DNA of 64,000 nt, taken from assembly GCA_016296505.1 (NCBI GenBank), contig JAEDJD010000006.1, positions 1 through 64,000 on the forward strand, in the 5' to 3' direction. Of the stretch, positions 8,585-17,351 are shown piece after piece. This DNA comes from Oscillospiraceae bacterium (lineage in GTDB: Bacteria > Bacillota > Clostridia > Oscillospirales > Ruminococcaceae). Numbering within the stretch: position 1 is the stretch's first letter; every line of letters begins with the position of its first letter. The notes under the pieces are model-generated. The model saw nothing but the letters and a program-made list of their open reading frames with translations. It searched no databases and was not told the origin of the DNA. A program made the translations under genes and the position numbers.

Positions 8585-8628
8585 ATGCATCAAGTATTCA
8601 TCGCGAGGTAAACAAAATGTAAATTCAG
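8585..8628 (-). repeat. 44-bp repeat copy B, candidate response-regulator box or kinase-gene remnant
   Basis: Near-identical to 4913-4956 (37/44). The hexamers are TTACAT, TTACCT, TGAATA and TGCATA, each separated by five bases. Translated in the kinase frame it would read LNLHFVYLAMNT and stop, against VKLHFVYTPLNT and stop at the real kinase C-terminus, so it could also be a relic of a duplicated kinase gene. Position upstream of an operon promoter and 11-bp phasing favour an operator; both may be true. Confidence 0.6.
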
Positions 8629-8656
8629 CCGGATCGGCAAATACCTTCACATACAA

Positions 8657-8687
8657 AAGCAGTCCGCACAGAACGCACAGACTGCTT
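8657..8687 (-). terminator. intrinsic terminator after Na/Pi cotransporter gene
   Basis: Stem AAGCAGTC / GACTGCTT (8 bp) with a 15-base loop, followed on the minus strand by TTGTATG. It lies about 40 bp past the stop codon of the gene ending at 8728. Confidence 0.75.
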
Positions 8688-8727
8688 CGTTTATGGTTAT
8701 CATATGGAATGCAACCGCATTGCCTGA

Positions 8728-10476
8728 TTATACGGGAAGCGCGTATTTTCCGGTATAGGTTTCGAGCATTTTATCATACTCCGGATTGCCGTGGCGCGTA
8801 TCTCGCAGCGACTGATGGACGTTGAGATTATGCTGCGCCATGTCAATCACACAGCCGGCGATATTGGAGCAATGGTCGCTGACGCGCTCCAGATTGGTCA
8901 GAAGATCCGACCATACGAATCCGACCTGTACGCTGCATTTACCATCCTGCATTCGCAGAATATGATTGGTACGCAGCTGCTCTTTGAGCTGGTCGATGAC
9001 CTGTTCCAGCGGCTCGACATACGCCGCACATTGCACATCGCTGTTTTCAAACGCCTGCAAAGACAGCTCCAATACCTCCTTGACAGCGGCAGAAATGACA
9101 TCGTATTCCTTGAGCGCGTGCTCGGTAAGCGTCAGATTCTTATCGCGAAGCTCCTCGGCAGATTCCAGAATATTGACAGCATGATCGGAAATACGCTCCA
9201 GATCGCCGATGGATTTCAGAAGCGCTGTCGCTTCCTCGCTTTCCTTCTCGCCGAGCTGCTCCGCGCTGAGCTTGACAAGATATGTTCCGAGGATATCTTC
9301 CAGTTCATCGCAGCTATCCTCCTCCTCACGAACAGACTTTGCAAGTTCAGGGGAATAGCCGGTGAATGCGCCGATGGACGCAATCAGGGCATTGATTGCC
9401 TTTTGCGCCATTTCAACTGCAACTGTGCGTGCCTGACCCAGTGCAAGCGGCGGCGTCGCCAGCAAACGATCGTCCAGTTTGACGGTCTTTTCCACTGTAT
9501 TGTCATTCGGCACAATTCTGATCGCGAGGCTTTCAAGCAAGGAGGAAACAGGCAGCAGCATCAGCGTAGACAGCAGCTTGAATGCAGTATTTACGACCGC
9601 AATTCCGACAATCGACGCAGATTCGTTCAGGATTGCAGGTTCAAATATGGCGCGAACAATCGAATATACAATCAGCAATGATGTCGCGCCGATGACGTTA
9701 AACAAAAGGTGTACAATAGCTGCACGCTTTGCTTCTCTTTTGGTTCCGATTGACGAGAGCATTGCCGTTACACAGGTACCGATGGCGTTGCCCATGACAA
9801 TCGGAATCGCGGCGCCGAATGTTACCTGACCTGTCATGGAGAGCGCCTGCAAAATACCAACCGACGCAGAACTCGACTGAATAACCATAGTCAGCACAGC
9901 GCCTGCGAGCAAACCGAGAATCGGATTCTGGAACATGATAAAAAGCTGACGGAACTGCGGGTTCTCCGAAAGTCCGGATACGGCGTCCGTCATGCTGTCC
10001 ATACCGTACATCAATGTTGCGAAGCCCAGCAGGATCATACCGATATCCTTTTTGGAATGCTTCTTGTTGAACATATAAAGAACGATACCGATGGCGGCAA
10101 GAATCGGGATAAAGGAGGAGGGCTTCAGCAATCTGACCCAAATAGCGTCGCCGCTGATACCGCCCAGCGACAGCACCCATCCCGTAATCGTCGTACCGAC
10201 ATTGGCGCCGATGATGACGTTGACTGCCTGTTTCAGCGTCATCAAACCGGAGTTGACAAAGCCGATTACCATGACCGTCGTAGCAGAGGAGCTTTGAATA
10301 ATCGCAGTCACGCCGCAGCCCGTCAAAAATCCAACCAATTTATTGGACGTCATTTTGGAAAGAGTCGTCTGCATTTTGCCGCCTGCACAGCGTTCAAGCG
10401 CCTGTCCCATTAAGTTCATGCCGAATAAAAACAGGCACAGTCCGCCTATCAATGACAATACATTAAAAATATCCAT
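8728..10476 (-). CDS. Na+/phosphate cotransporter family protein with C-terminal PhoU-like domain
   Basis: A 582-residue NptA/YjbB-type protein. The membrane half (about 1-330) contains the family's duplicated motif: GVTAIIQSSSATTVMVIGF near 55-73 and VLTMVIQSSSASVGILQAL near 195-213, where the QSSS signatures line the substrate path. The cytoplasmic C-terminal part (about 345-560) is a helical PhoU-like domain with Glu/Asp-rich metal-binding signatures (VREEEDSCDELED, LERISDHAVNI, LERVSDHCSNI). It likely moves phosphate across the membrane with Na+. It lies 20 bp downstream of a PhoR-like kinase, matching phosphate control of the operon. Confidence 0.93.
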   Translation of the reverse strand: MDIFNVLSLIGGLCLFLFGMNLMGQALERCAGGKMQTTLSKMTSNKLVGFLTGCGVTAIIQSSSATTVMVIGFVNSGLMTLKQAVNVIIGANVGTTITGWVLSLGGISGDAIWVRLLKPSSFIPILAAIGIVLYMFNKKHSKKDIGMILLGFATLMYGMDSMTDAVSGLSENPQFRQLFIMFQNPILGLLAGAVLTMVIQSSSASVGILQALSMTGQVTFGAAIPIVMGNAIGTCVTAMLSSIGTKREAKRAAIVHLLFNVIGATSLLIVYSIVRAIFEPAILNESASIVGIAVVNTAFKLLSTLMLLPVSSLLESLAIRIVPNDNTVEKTVKLDDRLLATPPLALGQARTVAVEMAQKAINALIASIGAFTGYSPELAKSVREEEDSCDELEDILGTYLVKLSAEQLGEKESEEATALLKSIGDLERISDHAVNILESAEELRDKNLTLTEHALKEYDVISAAVKEVLELSLQAFENSDVQCAAYVEPLEQVIDQLKEQLRTNHILRMQDGKCSVQVGFVWSDLLTNLERVSDHCSNIAGCVIDMAQHNLNVHQSLRDTRHGNPEYDKMLETYTGKYALPV

Positions 10477-10496
10477 ATTTTATGCTCCTTCAATCT

Positions 10497-12194
10497 TTAT
10501 GATTCTATAGCAGTCGCCGCATGATGACAAATCAATGCGTTCGGAAAGGCAATCGTAATCGTCGTACCGATTCCGACGCTGCTTTGCATTGTGATTGTTC
10601 CGGCGTGCAGCAGCACGGAATGCTTGACGATCGAAAGTCCCAAGCCCGTACCGCCGGCAGATTTTGACCGACTCTTGTCCACTCGATAAAACCGTTCAAA
10701 TACGCGCGCCTGTTCATCCTCCGGAATACCGATGCCGTCGTCGCTGACGGAAAGTATCACGGTTTCGTCCTGCGTTTTTACATCAATATGTACCGTTCCG
10801 CCCTCGCAGTTGTACTTGACTGCATTATCGCATAGATTATAGAGGATGCCGGAGAGAAGCTGCGGTATTCCATACATTTCCGCGCTTGCGCCGGTCAGCT
10901 CGCATACGATGCCCGCCCGCTGCGCAACCGGCTTCAGATTCCGTACCGTAAGCTCTGCCAGCGCATACAAATCAACCGTTTGCCGCTTCATATCCTCGGC
11001 GCCCTCATCGAGATGAGACAGCTTAATGATATCCTCCACAAGCGCAATCATACGCAGCGCCTCCGCATGAATTTTCGCCGCAAACTGCATCACATCCGCA
11101 TGATCTTCGACCATGCCGTTTGCCAGAAGCTCGGCAGAGCCGGAAATCACCTGCAATGGCGTTTTCAGCTCATGCGATACATTGGCGGTAAATTCCCGCC
11201 GTACTTCTTCCGCCTTTTCCTTTTCGGTGATATCGAAAATGATGAGCGCGATACCTGAAACGTCTGTACCGGAAAAAATCGCGCTGGCATTGAACTGATA
11301 ATTCCTGCCGTTCAGCGGCATCATTCTTTCGGTATGCTCGCCCTGACCGGCAAGCCGGATCAACTCCTGCAATTCCATACTGCTGTTGAACAGAAGCAGA
11401 TCCTTTCCGATACAGTATGTACTGATGCCAAGCAGCTTCGAGGCAGCTTGATTGATACTTAACAAAGAGCCGCTTTTGGTCAGGAGAATGATACCCTCGT
11501 TCATACTGTTTGTTGCGGTATAGAATTCCTCCTGCTTGAGCTTGAGCTTTTCTTTTTGCAGATTGAGCTGTTTTTGCTGACTCGCAATCCGGTTGACAAG
11601 CGGCGTCAGCTCCTCATAGATATTTTCAGTCTCCGGATCATTTAAATCCAGCTCATTGAGCGGCTGCACGATCCGTTTTGCAAGCCGATACGCAAAATAT
11701 ACGGAGAAAAATATTACAATCACCATGATCAGCAAAATCGGCTGGAGCATCGAGAACGCCAGCGACCATAATGCCAGCTGCGTAGACGAGAGCAATAGAA
11801 TCGTACCGTCCGACAAGCGCTTGGCGGAATATAGCTGCCGTTCCATCCGCGCGTCCGAATAGCGTAAGCTTTTTCCCTCGCCATTTTCAAGCGCCTGCGC
11901 AATTTCCTCGCGTTCCAGATGATTGACCATCGTTCCCGTTTCGGCTTTGCTGTCGAACAAGACGGTTCCGTTTTCGGAGAGCCACGTGATGCGCGTACTC
12001 GTATCCGGCAGACTGTTCAGATAATCCATGCCCTCGGATTCCACAGCAGAAGCGCAGAGCGCAGTCTCGGTCATCAGCTGATTCATCTGGACTTCGGAAA
12101 AATAATCGTATAAGACGCCCGTAATCAGGATGAGCAACGCTAAAAATACAACGATTACAACAAGAAAAATCGAACGAAAAATCTTTTTCGTCAT
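10497..12194 (-). CDS. phoR: PhoR-like sensor histidine kinase
   Basis: A 565-residue membrane kinase. TM1 at about 7-29, extracytoplasmic domain 30-140, TM2 about 143-170, a coiled linker, a PAS domain about 222-322, HisKA with VSHELKTPL (His341) and a HATPase domain with NLCDNAVKYN, VSDDGIGIPE and GGTGLGLSIVKHS. The architecture is that of Gram-positive PhoR/WalK. Gene order (regulator, kinase, Na/Pi transporter) and the Pho-box-like promoter support PhoR. The ATG overlaps the regulator's stop (ATGA). WalK-type assignment is less likely because there is no HAMP signature and no YycHI neighbours. Confidence 0.88.
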   Translation of the reverse strand: MTKKIFRSIFLVVIVVFLALLILITGVLYDYFSEVQMNQLMTETALCASAVESEGMDYLNSLPDTSTRITWLSENGTVLFDSKAETGTMVNHLEREEIAQALENGEGKSLRYSDARMERQLYSAKRLSDGTILLLSSTQLALWSLAFSMLQPILLIMVIVIFFSVYFAYRLAKRIVQPLNELDLNDPETENIYEELTPLVNRIASQQKQLNLQKEKLKLKQEEFYTATNSMNEGIILLTKSGSLLSINQAASKLLGISTYCIGKDLLLFNSSMELQELIRLAGQGEHTERMMPLNGRNYQFNASAIFSGTDVSGIALIIFDITEKEKAEEVRREFTANVSHELKTPLQVISGSAELLANGMVEDHADVMQFAAKIHAEALRMIALVEDIIKLSHLDEGAEDMKRQTVDLYALAELTVRNLKPVAQRAGIVCELTGASAEMYGIPQLLSGILYNLCDNAVKYNCEGGTVHIDVKTQDETVILSVSDDGIGIPEDEQARVFERFYRVDKSRSKSAGGTGLGLSIVKHSVLLHAGTITMQSSVGIGTTITIAFPNALICHHAATAIES

Positions 12195-12862
12195 GGTTTT
12201 TTCACCATTTTATAGCCGATGCCGCGTAATGTTATAATATACTCTCCCGCCGCGCCGAGCTTGGTACGAAGCGTTCCGATATGCACATCCACAGTTCTTG
12301 TTTCACCGAGAAAATCCTGCCCCCAGACTTTTTCTAAGAGCTGCTCTCTTGTGAACACATGATTATAATGCTGCATGAAAAAGCTTAACAGATCATATTC
12401 CTTTCGGGTCAGCGCAACGGCGTTGCCGTTTACCGTAACGGTATGCTTTTCCGGATTGACCTCAATCATTCCGATTCTGGTGACGGCGGTATCTTTTGGA
12501 GAGACTCTGCGCTGTACAGATTTAATCCGCGAAATCATTTCCATCATACCAAACGGCTTCGCCAAATAATCATCGGCGCCAAGATCGAGTCCCAGCACCT
12601 TGTCATATTCCGTCCCCTTGGCGCTTGCCATGATGACGGGAATATCCGCTGTCACAAAATCAGATTTCAGCTTTTTCAGTATGGAAATACCATCCTCCCC
12701 CGGCAGCATGATATCCAATAGAATCAATTCCGGTTTTTTTTCGTTCATGGCAATCCAAAATTCAGTCGCATCGGAAAAACCGACTGCTTCAAATCCGGAA
12801 GCTCGTATGGCATACAGCATCATATTTCGGATGCCGCTGTCGTCTTCTATGCAATAAATCAT
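12191..12862 (-). CDS. phoB: PhoB/PhoP-like response regulator
   Basis: A 223-residue OmpR-class regulator. Receiver residues: acidic pair EDD at 6-8, phospho-acceptor Asp50 in LILLDIMLPGEDG, and Lys in YLAKPFG. The C-terminal winged helix carries LGETRTVDVHIGTLRTKLG. The ATG at 12862 begins the canonical beta-1 strand (MIYCIEDD); an extension to 12919 would run across the promoter and is rejected, although the RBS (GAGTGAG) is weak. Expected to activate phosphate-starvation genes, including its own operon through the repeats at 12901-12939. Confidence 0.9.
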   Translation of the reverse strand: MIYCIEDDSGIRNMMLYAIRASGFEAVGFSDATEFWIAMNEKKPELILLDIMLPGEDGISILKKLKSDFVTADIPVIMASAKGTEYDKVLGLDLGADDYLAKPFGMMEMISRIKSVQRRVSPKDTAVTRIGMIEVNPEKHTVTVNGNAVALTRKEYDLLSFFMQHYNHVFTREQLLEKVWGQDFLGETRTVDVHIGTLRTKLGAAGEYIITLRGIGYKMVKKP

Positions 12863-12886
12863 CTGACTCACTCGCTTTCCGAACTT

Positions 12887-12939
12887 ATTATAATAGATGA
12901 ATGTAAGATTTGATTGCATTTTATGTAAAATTTATGTAA
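12887..12939 (-). promoter_or_regulatory. Pho-box-like promoter of the phoBR-transporter operon
   Basis: On the minus strand: TTACAT (12939-12934), AAATT, TTACAT (12928-12923), AAAAT, GCAATC (degenerate), AAATC, TTACAT (12906-12901), then TATAAT (12892-12887). Hexamers recur every 11 bp, exactly as in Bacillus Pho boxes (TTAACA-like repeats with 5-bp spacers). The array overlaps the -35 region and there is no consensus -35, as expected for a promoter needing activated PhoB/PhoP. Confidence 0.8.
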
Positions 12940-13127
12940 GGTCGCAGAGATTTTGCAAGCGGTTTCCGCTTGTATTTTTATGCAGTATGCGTATCATCAT
13001 ATATTCGGACGCAATCGCTGACGCGCTCGGCGCATTCCGAATGCCGTTTTCTGAAACGATATATCAAATACACTCGTCAATCATGATCCTATCACAGATT
13101 TCTTATCAAGTTTATGGATAATGCCCA

Positions 13128-13176
13128 TAGACAACACGTATAATAAATGTTATAATATAGTTGTTCTTTCGAACAA
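13128..13176 (+). promoter_or_regulatory. promoter with inverted repeat before DUF4358/MBOAT/DHHW operon
   Basis: TAGACA (13128-13133), 17-bp spacer, TATAAT (13151-13156). A perfect 6-bp inverted repeat TTGTTC-N4-GAACAA (13161-13176) sits at the predicted start site and could be a repressor operator or a 5' hairpin. The coding start follows 34 bp further on. The rest of 12940-13209 shows nothing I can name. Confidence 0.7.
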
Positions 13177-13209
13177 GTCATATATCAATAGAATTTCAGG
13201 AGGTACACA

Positions 13210-13878
13210 ATGAAAAAGACAATGATTCTAATGCTCGCGGGACTGATGGCAATGAGCCTGATCTCATGCAGTGAAAACAACAGCTCTACGGCTGATTCAG
13301 CAGATGTCACCACAACCGTCGCCACCACAACCGAAACCTCTGCTGCGGAGGATGAAACCTCATCCACCGAAAGCGCGGATTCCAATTCCGAGGCTGCGGA
13401 GGGCACGCCGCTTGCTACGCTGAACAAGATCTGGGCTTCCTATCAGGAGGATGAGAAATTCGCAGTGATCGGCGGCGACTTCTCGGAAGAAAATAACAAC
13501 CCCGAAGGTCCCGGCAAGTATGACCTTGCTGACGCAGAAGCGGTTGACGCTTCGCTCGGTATGCCGCAGACCGCCGTTGCAAAACTCGACGACGCCGCTT
13601 CCATGGTGCATATGATGAACGCAAATACCTTTACCGGCAGCGCATATCTGGTCAAGGACGGCGAAGACGTAGCGGCAATTGCCGAGGAACTGCATACCAA
13701 TATCATGAACCGTCAATGGATGTGCGGATTCCCCGATAAACTCGTGATTTTCACCATCGACAATCAGATCGTTTCGGCATTCGGTGCGCTGGATCCGATT
13801 GATAACTTCAAAGAAAAGGTCATCGCTGCATATCCTGACGCCGTTCTCGCAATTGAAGCCGATCTTGTCACCGCATAA
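13210..13878 (+). CDS. DUF4358-like lipoprotein
   Basis: A 222-residue lipoprotein. Signal peptide MKKTMILMLAGLMAMSLISC with lipobox ISC and Cys20, then a Ser/Thr/Glu-rich linker to about residue 65. A compact domain follows (about 70-222) with LNKIWASYQEDEKFAVIGGD, a Met-rich core and a C-terminal DPIDNFKEKVIAAYP. This matches the DUF4358 lipoproteins that sit beside MBOAT and DHHW genes in Clostridia (family recalled, not searched). The GGAGG site lies 7 bases before the ATG. It is the first gene of a three-gene plus-strand operon and may act at the outer membrane face in polymer modification. Confidence 0.75.
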   Translation: MKKTMILMLAGLMAMSLISCSENNSSTADSADVTTTVATTTETSAAEDETSSTESADSNSEAAEGTPLATLNKIWASYQEDEKFAVIGGDFSEENNNPEGPGKYDLADAEAVDASLGMPQTAVAKLDDAASMVHMMNANTFTGSAYLVKDGEDVAAIAEELHTNIMNRQWMCGFPDKLVIFTIDNQIVSAFGALDPIDNFKEKVIAAYPDAVLAIEADLVTA

Positions 13879-13916
13879 AATAAGATAGTATCATCCTCGG
13901 CAAAAGGAGAAGCGAT

Positions 13917-15326
13917 ATGCTGTTTTCAAGCATTACTTTCTTGTATTTTTTCCTTCCCGCTGTGATACTGCTGTATTACATTGTGCCGAAAGCGTTCAAA
14001 AATACAGTATTGCTATGTGCCAGTCTGCTGTTTTACGGATGGGGCGAACCCCGATACCTCGTCATAATGGCTGCGGCGATTCTTCAGGGCTATGTCTTTG
14101 GTCTGCTGATTGCGCGATTCCAAAAAAATCAAAAACGCACCGCGGCAAAGCTCTGTCTTTCTGCAACTTCTATATTGAGTCTCGGCATACTTGGTTACTT
14201 TAAGTATGCCGGCTTCTTTATCGAGAACTGGAACGCCGTCACAGGTATGTCGATTCCGCTGCTGCGAATCGCGCTCCCCATCGGCGTCAGCTTCTATACC
14301 TTCCAGATTCTCAGCTACGCGATTGATATTTATAGAGGACAGGCTGCCGCACAGAAGAATCCGATCAATTTTGCAGCCTATATCGCACTGTTTCCACAGC
14401 TGATAGCCGGTCCGATCGTGCGGTATTCCGATATTGCAGAACAGCTCGGCACACGGAAACACAGCGTTGCAACGGCGTCCGAAGGCACAAGAAGATTCAT
14501 ACTGGGTCTTTCCAAAAAGGTGCTGATCGCCAATCTCCTTGGAGAGCTGGTCAATACCTATAAGGAAGCAAGCGACCATTCGGTATTGTTTATATGGCTC
14601 TATATGATTGCCTATTCGCTCCATATCTATTTTGATTTCTCCGGCTACAGCGACATGGCAATCGGACTTGGTAAAATCTTCGGATTCCGATTTTGTGAAA
14701 ACTTCAATTATCCGTATATTTCATCGAGCGCGACAGAATTCTGGCGCAGATGGCATATGTCTCTCGGCACATGGTTCCGCGACTATGTGTATATTCCGCT
14801 GGGCGGCAACAGGGTTCCGAAGTGGCGATGGTTTCTGAATATCTTCATTGTCTGGATGACCACGGGTTTCTGGCATGGCGCTTCTTGGAATTTCATGATA
14901 TGGGGACTGTTTTTCGGTGTACTGCTTTGTCTGGAAAAGCTGGTTCTGCTCCGCTATCTCGAACGCTGGAAGTGGCTCGGACATATCTATACTGCAATCG
15001 CAGTCATCATAAGCTTTGTGATCTTCGATTCTGCGAATATGACGGTTGCGTTCCATGTCATTCGGGATATGTTTGGATTCGGCGGATTGCCGCTTATCAA
15101 TACCGAAAGTCTGTATCTGCTGCGAAGCTATGCGGTACTCCTATGCTTTTCAGCAATTGCCGCAACGCCGCTGCTGAAACATCTCGCAGTAAAGCTGACG
15201 AAGCATCCCGTTGGCAATTCCGTTCTACGGATCGCGGAAGCGCCCGTACTGGCGGTACTGCTCGTCACGGTCACGGCATTTCTGGTAGACGGCTCGTTCA
15301 ATCCGTTCCTCTATTTCCGATTTTGA
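13917..15326 (+). CDS. MBOAT family O-acyltransferase (AlgI/DltB-like)
   Basis: A 469-residue polytopic membrane enzyme with about 11 hydrophobic segments. It carries the MBOAT core: EFWRRWHMSLGTWFRDYVYIPLGGN around 275-300 and the catalytic histidine in FWHGASWNFMIWG around residue 321. AlgI-type MBOATs pass acyl groups, usually acetate, across the membrane to a surface polymer with the help of an extracytoplasmic AlgX/AlgJ-like partner. That partner is supplied here by the next gene. RBS AAAGGAG precedes the ATG. Target polymer unknown (exopolysaccharide or wall polymer). Confidence 0.93.
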   Translation: MLFSSITFLYFFLPAVILLYYIVPKAFKNTVLLCASLLFYGWGEPRYLVIMAAAILQGYVFGLLIARFQKNQKRTAAKLCLSATSILSLGILGYFKYAGFFIENWNAVTGMSIPLLRIALPIGVSFYTFQILSYAIDIYRGQAAAQKNPINFAAYIALFPQLIAGPIVRYSDIAEQLGTRKHSVATASEGTRRFILGLSKKVLIANLLGELVNTYKEASDHSVLFIWLYMIAYSLHIYFDFSGYSDMAIGLGKIFGFRFCENFNYPYISSSATEFWRRWHMSLGTWFRDYVYIPLGGNRVPKWRWFLNIFIVWMTTGFWHGASWNFMIWGLFFGVLLCLEKLVLLRYLERWKWLGHIYTAIAVIISFVIFDSANMTVAFHVIRDMFGFGGLPLINTESLYLLRSYAVLLCFSAIAATPLLKHLAVKLTKHPVGNSVLRIAEAPVLAVLLVTVTAFLVDGSFNPFLYFRF

Positions 15327-15345
15327 CAGCGAAAGGAGCAGCGTT

Positions 15346-16449
15346 ATGCCAAAACATTTCAAAGACCTTGCACGGATTGGTTTATGCGGCACGGTACTGC
15401 TTGGCTTATCCGTGAGCAGTATTCTGCTGCCCGATCAGGAAACCTCGCAGAGCGAACGCCGCCGCCTCGCGCAGCTGCCGGAATGCTCTCTCCAAACGAT
15501 TATGGACGGCAGCTTTATGTCCAAATTTGAAAGCTATGCGCTCGATCAGTTTCCGCTGCGCGACGGATTCCGGACGCTCAAAGCCAGAATCGCCCTCAAT
15601 GTGATGCAGAAAAAAGATAATAACGATATCTATCTCGCAGAGGATTATGTCTCGAAAATCGACTATCCCCTCAGCGACGCGTCCATCCATTATGCCGCAG
15701 ACGTCTTTCAGCTTGTATATGACCGCTATCTGGCGGACGCTTCATGCGAAACGTATCTTGCTGTCATCCCCGATAAAAACTATTTTCTTGCCGAACAGCA
15801 TGGATATCCTGCGCTCGATTATACGCAGCTTGTCGCGCGGCTCACCGAACGGATGTCATACGCGCAGTATATCGACATCTTCCCCTGCCTTACGCTGCAA
15901 GACTATTATCGCACGGATACGCATTGGATGCAGGAGAACATTGAACCGGTTGCCGCGCTGCTTCTCGAACAAATGCAGGCGCCGTATACCGCCGACCACA
16001 GTACGCTGCCGATCGACGCGCCCTTTTATGGCGTTTATTACGGGCAATCCGCGCTGCCGTTGGAGCCGGACAGGATGTGCCGGATCGTCAAGCCGTCCCA
16101 TGAACAGTGCGTCGTCACCGACCTCGAAACCAATTCTCTCATGGATATCTACAATATGGAAATGCTGAAGGAAGCCGATCCGTATGAAATGTACCTCTCC
16201 GGTTCCAAATCGCTGATTCACATTGAAAATCCCTCTGCCAAGAGCGACAAGCAGCTCATCCTCTTTCGCGATTCGTTCGGCAGCAGCATTGCACCCTATT
16301 TCACGGACAGCTATCAGTCTATCTACCTTGCGGACATTCGTTATATCCATCCAAATGTGCTCGGAAATTTGATTGATTTTTCCGATTCGGATGTGCTGTT
16401 TCTCTATAGCACCCTGATCCTCAATCACAGCAACACTCTCAAAAAATAA
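15346..16449 (+). CDS. DHHW family protein (AlgX/AlgJ-like acetylation partner)
   Basis: A 367-residue protein with an N-terminal membrane anchor (IGLCGTVLLGLSVSSILL, about 9-26). An SGNH-like fold is suggested by DKNYF near 143, the DTHWMQEN motif near 190 that gives the family its name, and a distal IPxxxLFRDSFGS-like block (LILFRDSFGSSIAPYF) near 305-320. In AlgX/AlgJ proteins these Asp/His/Ser residues form the acetyl-transfer triad. It starts 19 bp after the MBOAT gene, so the pair probably forms an acylation machine. The operon ends at the terminator 16456-16488. Confidence 0.88.
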   Translation: MPKHFKDLARIGLCGTVLLGLSVSSILLPDQETSQSERRRLAQLPECSLQTIMDGSFMSKFESYALDQFPLRDGFRTLKARIALNVMQKKDNNDIYLAEDYVSKIDYPLSDASIHYAADVFQLVYDRYLADASCETYLAVIPDKNYFLAEQHGYPALDYTQLVARLTERMSYAQYIDIFPCLTLQDYYRTDTHWMQENIEPVAALLLEQMQAPYTADHSTLPIDAPFYGVYYGQSALPLEPDRMCRIVKPSHEQCVVTDLETNSLMDIYNMEMLKEADPYEMYLSGSKSLIHIENPSAKSDKQLILFRDSFGSSIAPYFTDSYQSIYLADIRYIHPNVLGNLIDFSDSDVLFLYSTLILNHSNTLKK

Positions 16450-16455
16450 GCATTT

Positions 16456-16488
16456 CGCCGTATTTGCATATGTATCGCAGATACGGCG
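16456..16488 (+). terminator. intrinsic terminator of the acylation operon
   Basis: Stem CGCCGTAT / ATACGGCG (8 bp), 17-base loop, followed by ATTTTGATTT. It starts 7 bp after the stop of the DHHW gene. Confidence 0.8.
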
Positions 16489-16574
16489 ATTTTGATTTCC
16501 GTATCCTGTCATATCCATCGTCTTTTTCCGCACGCAGAATTGATTGTTGTATTTTTTGATTATTGTATGATTGC

Positions 16575-16603
16575 TTGACATTATACAGGATTCATGCTAT
16601 AAT
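16575..16603 (+). promoter_or_regulatory. consensus sigma-A promoter with long leader
   Basis: TTGACA (16575-16580), 17-bp spacer, TATAAT (16598-16603), with an extended TGC. It drives the membrane-protein gene at 16765 through a leader of about 150 nt. I see no recognisable riboswitch fold in the leader. Confidence 0.9.
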
Positions 16604-16764
16604 ATAAATAGTTTCCGTATCGTTATCTGATTGAAACCGCAAGCGCCATCAGAACAGCAGAACGCTGTGCGAAGGGAGATCCGGAACGCAAAACTTCTGC
16701 GAATACATGATTGTGGATACAACGGAGCAGCTTTCCGCGCGCCGTTCCACAGAAAGGAATACAA

Positions 16765-17295
16765 ATGATGAATGACAGAAAAAACGACAGCGTAGATTCC
16801 AAACTCGAAGAACTCTATGGCGAAATCGAAAAGCAGCGCCGTTCTGAAACGCGCGCTTCTAAAAATGCAAAAAATATGGACGATATTCTTGACGGTCTGG
16901 AAAGCCCGTCCTCGTCGCGCAGAGAAGGCAATGAGCTTTTGCGCTTCTTAGGCGGCTTGCTCCTGTTCGGCGCAGGAATGTATATGATCTTCCAGAACCT
17001 GATTATCTCCAGTTCATGGGGAGTCGGTTCGATCTTCCGGATTGGCAGCTTCAATATACCGAACGGAACGATCATGCTTCCGTTGTTGATCGGCATTGCG
17101 CTGCTCTTTCTTTGTGACCGCAAGATCTGGGGCTGGCTCTTCATTGCTGTCGGCTTTGTGATTATCATTGCGGCGGTTTTGATGAGCGTCAGCATTCAGT
17201 GGCGTACTTCTAACGGCTGGATGTTCGTGACTATGTTTGCGCTGACGTTCGCCGGCGGCGCGATGATGCTGCGGGAGCTGTTCCGTTCCAAGTAA
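16765..17295 (+). CDS. small membrane protein of unknown function
   Basis: A 176-residue protein. A charged, helical N-terminal cytoplasmic segment (residues 1-55) is followed by four hydrophobic segments (FLGGLLLFGAGMYMIFQNLI; TIMLPLLIGIALLFLC; IWGWLFIAVGFVIIIAAVLM; GWMFVTMFALTFAGGAMML). No family motif recognised. ATGATG at 16765 has an AAAGGA site eight bases upstream. The monocistronic unit has a consensus promoter and its own terminator, so it is likely expressed strongly and constitutively. Confidence 0.75.
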   Translation: MMNDRKNDSVDSKLEELYGEIEKQRRSETRASKNAKNMDDILDGLESPSSSRREGNELLRFLGGLLLFGAGMYMIFQNLIISSSWGVGSIFRIGSFNIPNGTIMLPLLIGIALLFLCDRKIWGWLFIAVGFVIIIAAVLMSVSIQWRTSNGWMFVTMFALTFAGGAMMLRELFRSK

Positions 17296-17303
17296 ACAAA
17301 AAC

Positions 17304-17340
17304 AAGGAGAGCTTCCGCTTCATGCGGTCGCTCTCCTTTT
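17304..17340. terminator. bidirectional terminator between convergent genes
   Basis: Stem AAGGAGAGC / GCTCTCCTT with a 17-base loop, followed by T-runs on both strands. It serves the membrane-protein gene (plus) and the DUF896 gene (minus). Confidence 0.88.
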
Positions 17341-17351
17341 TATCGGAGATA

